Of a stretch of 13,404 nucleotides of DNA, positions 12,252-13,404 are shown piece by piece. Where the stretch lies: positions 1 through 13,404 of the forward strand of contig DRQL01000317.1 of NCBI GenBank assembly GCA_011371465.1, given 5' to 3'. Numbering within the stretch: position 1 is the first letter of the stretch; every line of letters starts with the position of its first letter. Both the position numbers and the translations under genes were made by a program. The notes beneath the pieces are model-generated. The model saw only the letters and a list, made by a program, of their open reading frames with translations, did no database searches and was not told where the DNA came from. Origin of the DNA: Gammaproteobacteria bacterium. Lineage in GTDB: Bacteria > Pseudomonadota > Gammaproteobacteria > DSM-19610.

Positions 12252-13404
12252 TGGCTCGGCCGATGCTGACTGAAATCCCGTATCACCCCGACAGTGCCGC
12301 ACTGTTTGACGCCGTCGCCTGCTGGCCCTGGGCGGTATTTCTGGACTGCGGCCGGCCGTTTGTCGAGCAGGGACGTTATGACATTATTGCCGCAGATCCC
12401 ATGCTGGTGGTGACCACCCGGGGCGGATTGACCCGCGTACAGCGTGGTTCGGGCACGAAAGTGTCCAGTGCAGATCCGTTTGCTGTTTTGCGCAACTGTC
12501 TGGGTGAACCCGGCGAGTCGCTCAACGGTCTGCCGTTCAGTGGCGGTGCGCTGGGTTATTTTTCCTACGACCTGGGGCGCCGTATCGAATGCCTGCCGCA
12601 GCAGGCTGAAGACGCTGAACAGATCCCGGAAATGGCGGTGGGTGTGTACGATTGGGCGCTGGTGGTGGACCATCGGGAGCGCCGCAGCTTTCTGGTATCC
12701 CAGGGACGTGACAGGCGCACAACACTTCGCTGGGCGGACTTGCTGTCGCGTTTCCGCCGCGCCGGTCCCGGGCGTCGGCATCAACGGTTCCGTGTGCTGG
12801 AGCCGCCGCAATCCAACTTCGATTTCGAACAGTACGCCGATGCCTTTCACCGCATCAAATACTATATTGGCCGGGGTGATTGTTACCAGGTGAACCTGGC
12901 CCAGCGTTTTGATACGCGTGTTGAAGGTTCGCTGTGGCAGGCTTACCGCACCCTCAGGGAACGTAACCCGGCGCCATTTTCGGCTTATATGAATACACCG
13001 TATTGCCAGGTGCTGAGCTGTTCCCCGGAGCGTTTTCTGCGGGCGAACGATGGCGTGGTGGAAACCAGACCCATCAAGGGGACACGACCACGTTCGCTGC
13101 ACCCGGACCAGGACCGGCGACTCGCACAGGAGCTGCAGCGCAGTGCCAAGGATCGTGCCGAGAATGTCATGATTGTGGACCTGATGAGAAATGACCTGGG
13201 CAAGGTCTGCACGCCCGGCACGATTCGGGTTCCGGCATTGTTTGAAGTTGAAAGCTTTGCCACGGTACATCACCTGGTGAGCACGGTAAGCGGTGAACTG
13301 GATGCGGGCCGCGATAGCCTGGACCTGCTGCGCGCCTGTTTTCCCGGCGGCTCCATCACCGGGGCGCCGAAACTGCGCGCCATGGAGATAATCGAAGAAC
13401 TGGA
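12251..13404 (+). CDS. pabB: Aminodeoxychorismate synthase component I (PabB), 3' end beyond window
   Basis: 384 codons are visible before the window ends. The protein is of the chorismate-utilising family: GGALGYFSYDLGRR (98-111), a linker, then the catalytic domain with GRGDCYQVNLAQRF (207-220), VLSCSPERFL (254-263), ETRPIKGTRPR (271-281), SAKDRAENVMIVDLMRNDLG (298-317) and CFPGGSITGAPKLRAMEIIE (363-382). PIKGT with Lys276 is the PabB signature; anthranilate synthase TrpE has PIAGT. With PabA it makes 4-amino-4-deoxychorismate from chorismate, leading to p-aminobenzoate, the aromatic precursor of both folate and the arylamine of H4MPT via MptG. The ATG overlaps the stop of the MfnF-like gene, which suggests a link to H4MPT supply. 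Whether a PabC domain is fused at the C-terminus cannot be seen. Confidence 0.93.
   Translation, partial: MARPMLTEIPYHPDSAALFDAVACWPWAVFLDCGRPFVEQGRYDIIAADPMLVVTTRGGLTRVQRGSGTKVSSADPFAVLRNCLGEPGESLNGLPFSGGALGYFSYDLGRRIECLPQQAEDAEQIPEMAVGVYDWALVVDHRERRSFLVSQGRDRRTTLRWADLLSRFRRAGPGRRHQRFRVLEPPQSNFDFEQYADAFHRIKYYIGRGDCYQVNLAQRFDTRVEGSLWQAYRTLRERNPAPFSAYMNTPYCQVLSCSPERFLRANDGVVETRPIKGTRPRSLHPDQDRRLAQELQRSAKDRAENVMIVDLMRNDLGKVCTPGTIRVPALFEVESFATVHHLVSTVSGELDAGRDSLDLLRACFPGGSITGAPKLRAMEIIEEL

Noticed and set aside
12011..13273. 420-codon open frame on the minus strand over pabB
   Set aside because: pabB on the plus strand is unmistakable with catalytic motifs throughout; the antisense frame has no recognisable domain and is a GC-rich codon shadow.

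Overview
The window is a bacterial tetrahydromethanopterin (H4MPT)/methylofuran C1-transfer gene island, the formaldehyde oxidation and detoxification module of methylotrophic and some other proteobacteria. Recognisable members are fhcA (5' end only) and fhcB on the minus strand, and mptG, mtdB, mch, fae and pabB on the plus strand. They are interleaved with cofactor-biosynthesis-type genes: three ATP-grasp ligases, a CitG-family transferase, a PTPS-family pterin enzyme, a HisA-like barrel and an ASKHA-fold MfnF-like protein. The consecutive order 'ATP-grasp (Orf17-type) - mch - RimK-like (Orf5-type) - CitG-like (Orf7-type) - fae' is, from memory, the conserved proteobacterial arrangement. I infer a GC-rich proteobacterium, probably gamma or beta. 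No rRNA, tRNA, IS element or CRISPR array was seen, and nothing fixes the genus.

Layout. (1) 1-1365, minus strand: fhcB then the start of fhcA, both parts of the formyltransferase/hydrolase complex. (2) 1366-1715: a 350-bp divergent control region. It holds two sigma54-like -24/-12 elements, one per direction, with a perfect 8+8 inverted repeat and ATCAGG repeats between them. (3) 1716-8208: mptG-mtdB-orf17-orf-mch-orf5-orf7-fae, reading as one operon; four of the junctions overlap by 1 to 17 nt. It ends at a 12-bp-stem hairpin after fae. (4) 8281-9510: an unusual gene encoding a Cys/His zinc-finger-like N-terminus, a region resembling two LAGLIDADG repeats without catalytic acids, and a C-terminal PTPS domain. 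(5) 9507-10202, minus strand: a HisA-like protein, convergent with the PTPS gene and divergent, by 11 bp, from the next operon. (6) 10214-13404: an MfnD-like ATP-grasp ligase, an MfnF-like protein and pabB (cut by the window end), tightly overlapping.

How it works together. Fae condenses formaldehyde with H4MPT. MtdB oxidises methylene-H4MPT to methenyl-H4MPT, Mch hydrolyses that to formyl-H4MPT, and the Fhc complex moves the formyl group to methylofuran and releases formate. PabB makes p-aminobenzoate precursor, MptG condenses it with PRPP as the first committed step to H4MPT, and the PTPS-like protein could feed the pterin half. The MfnD-like and MfnF-like proteins probably build methylofuran. 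The CitG-like, HisA-like and two other ATP-grasp proteins are the functionally open members and the best places to look for new biochemistry.
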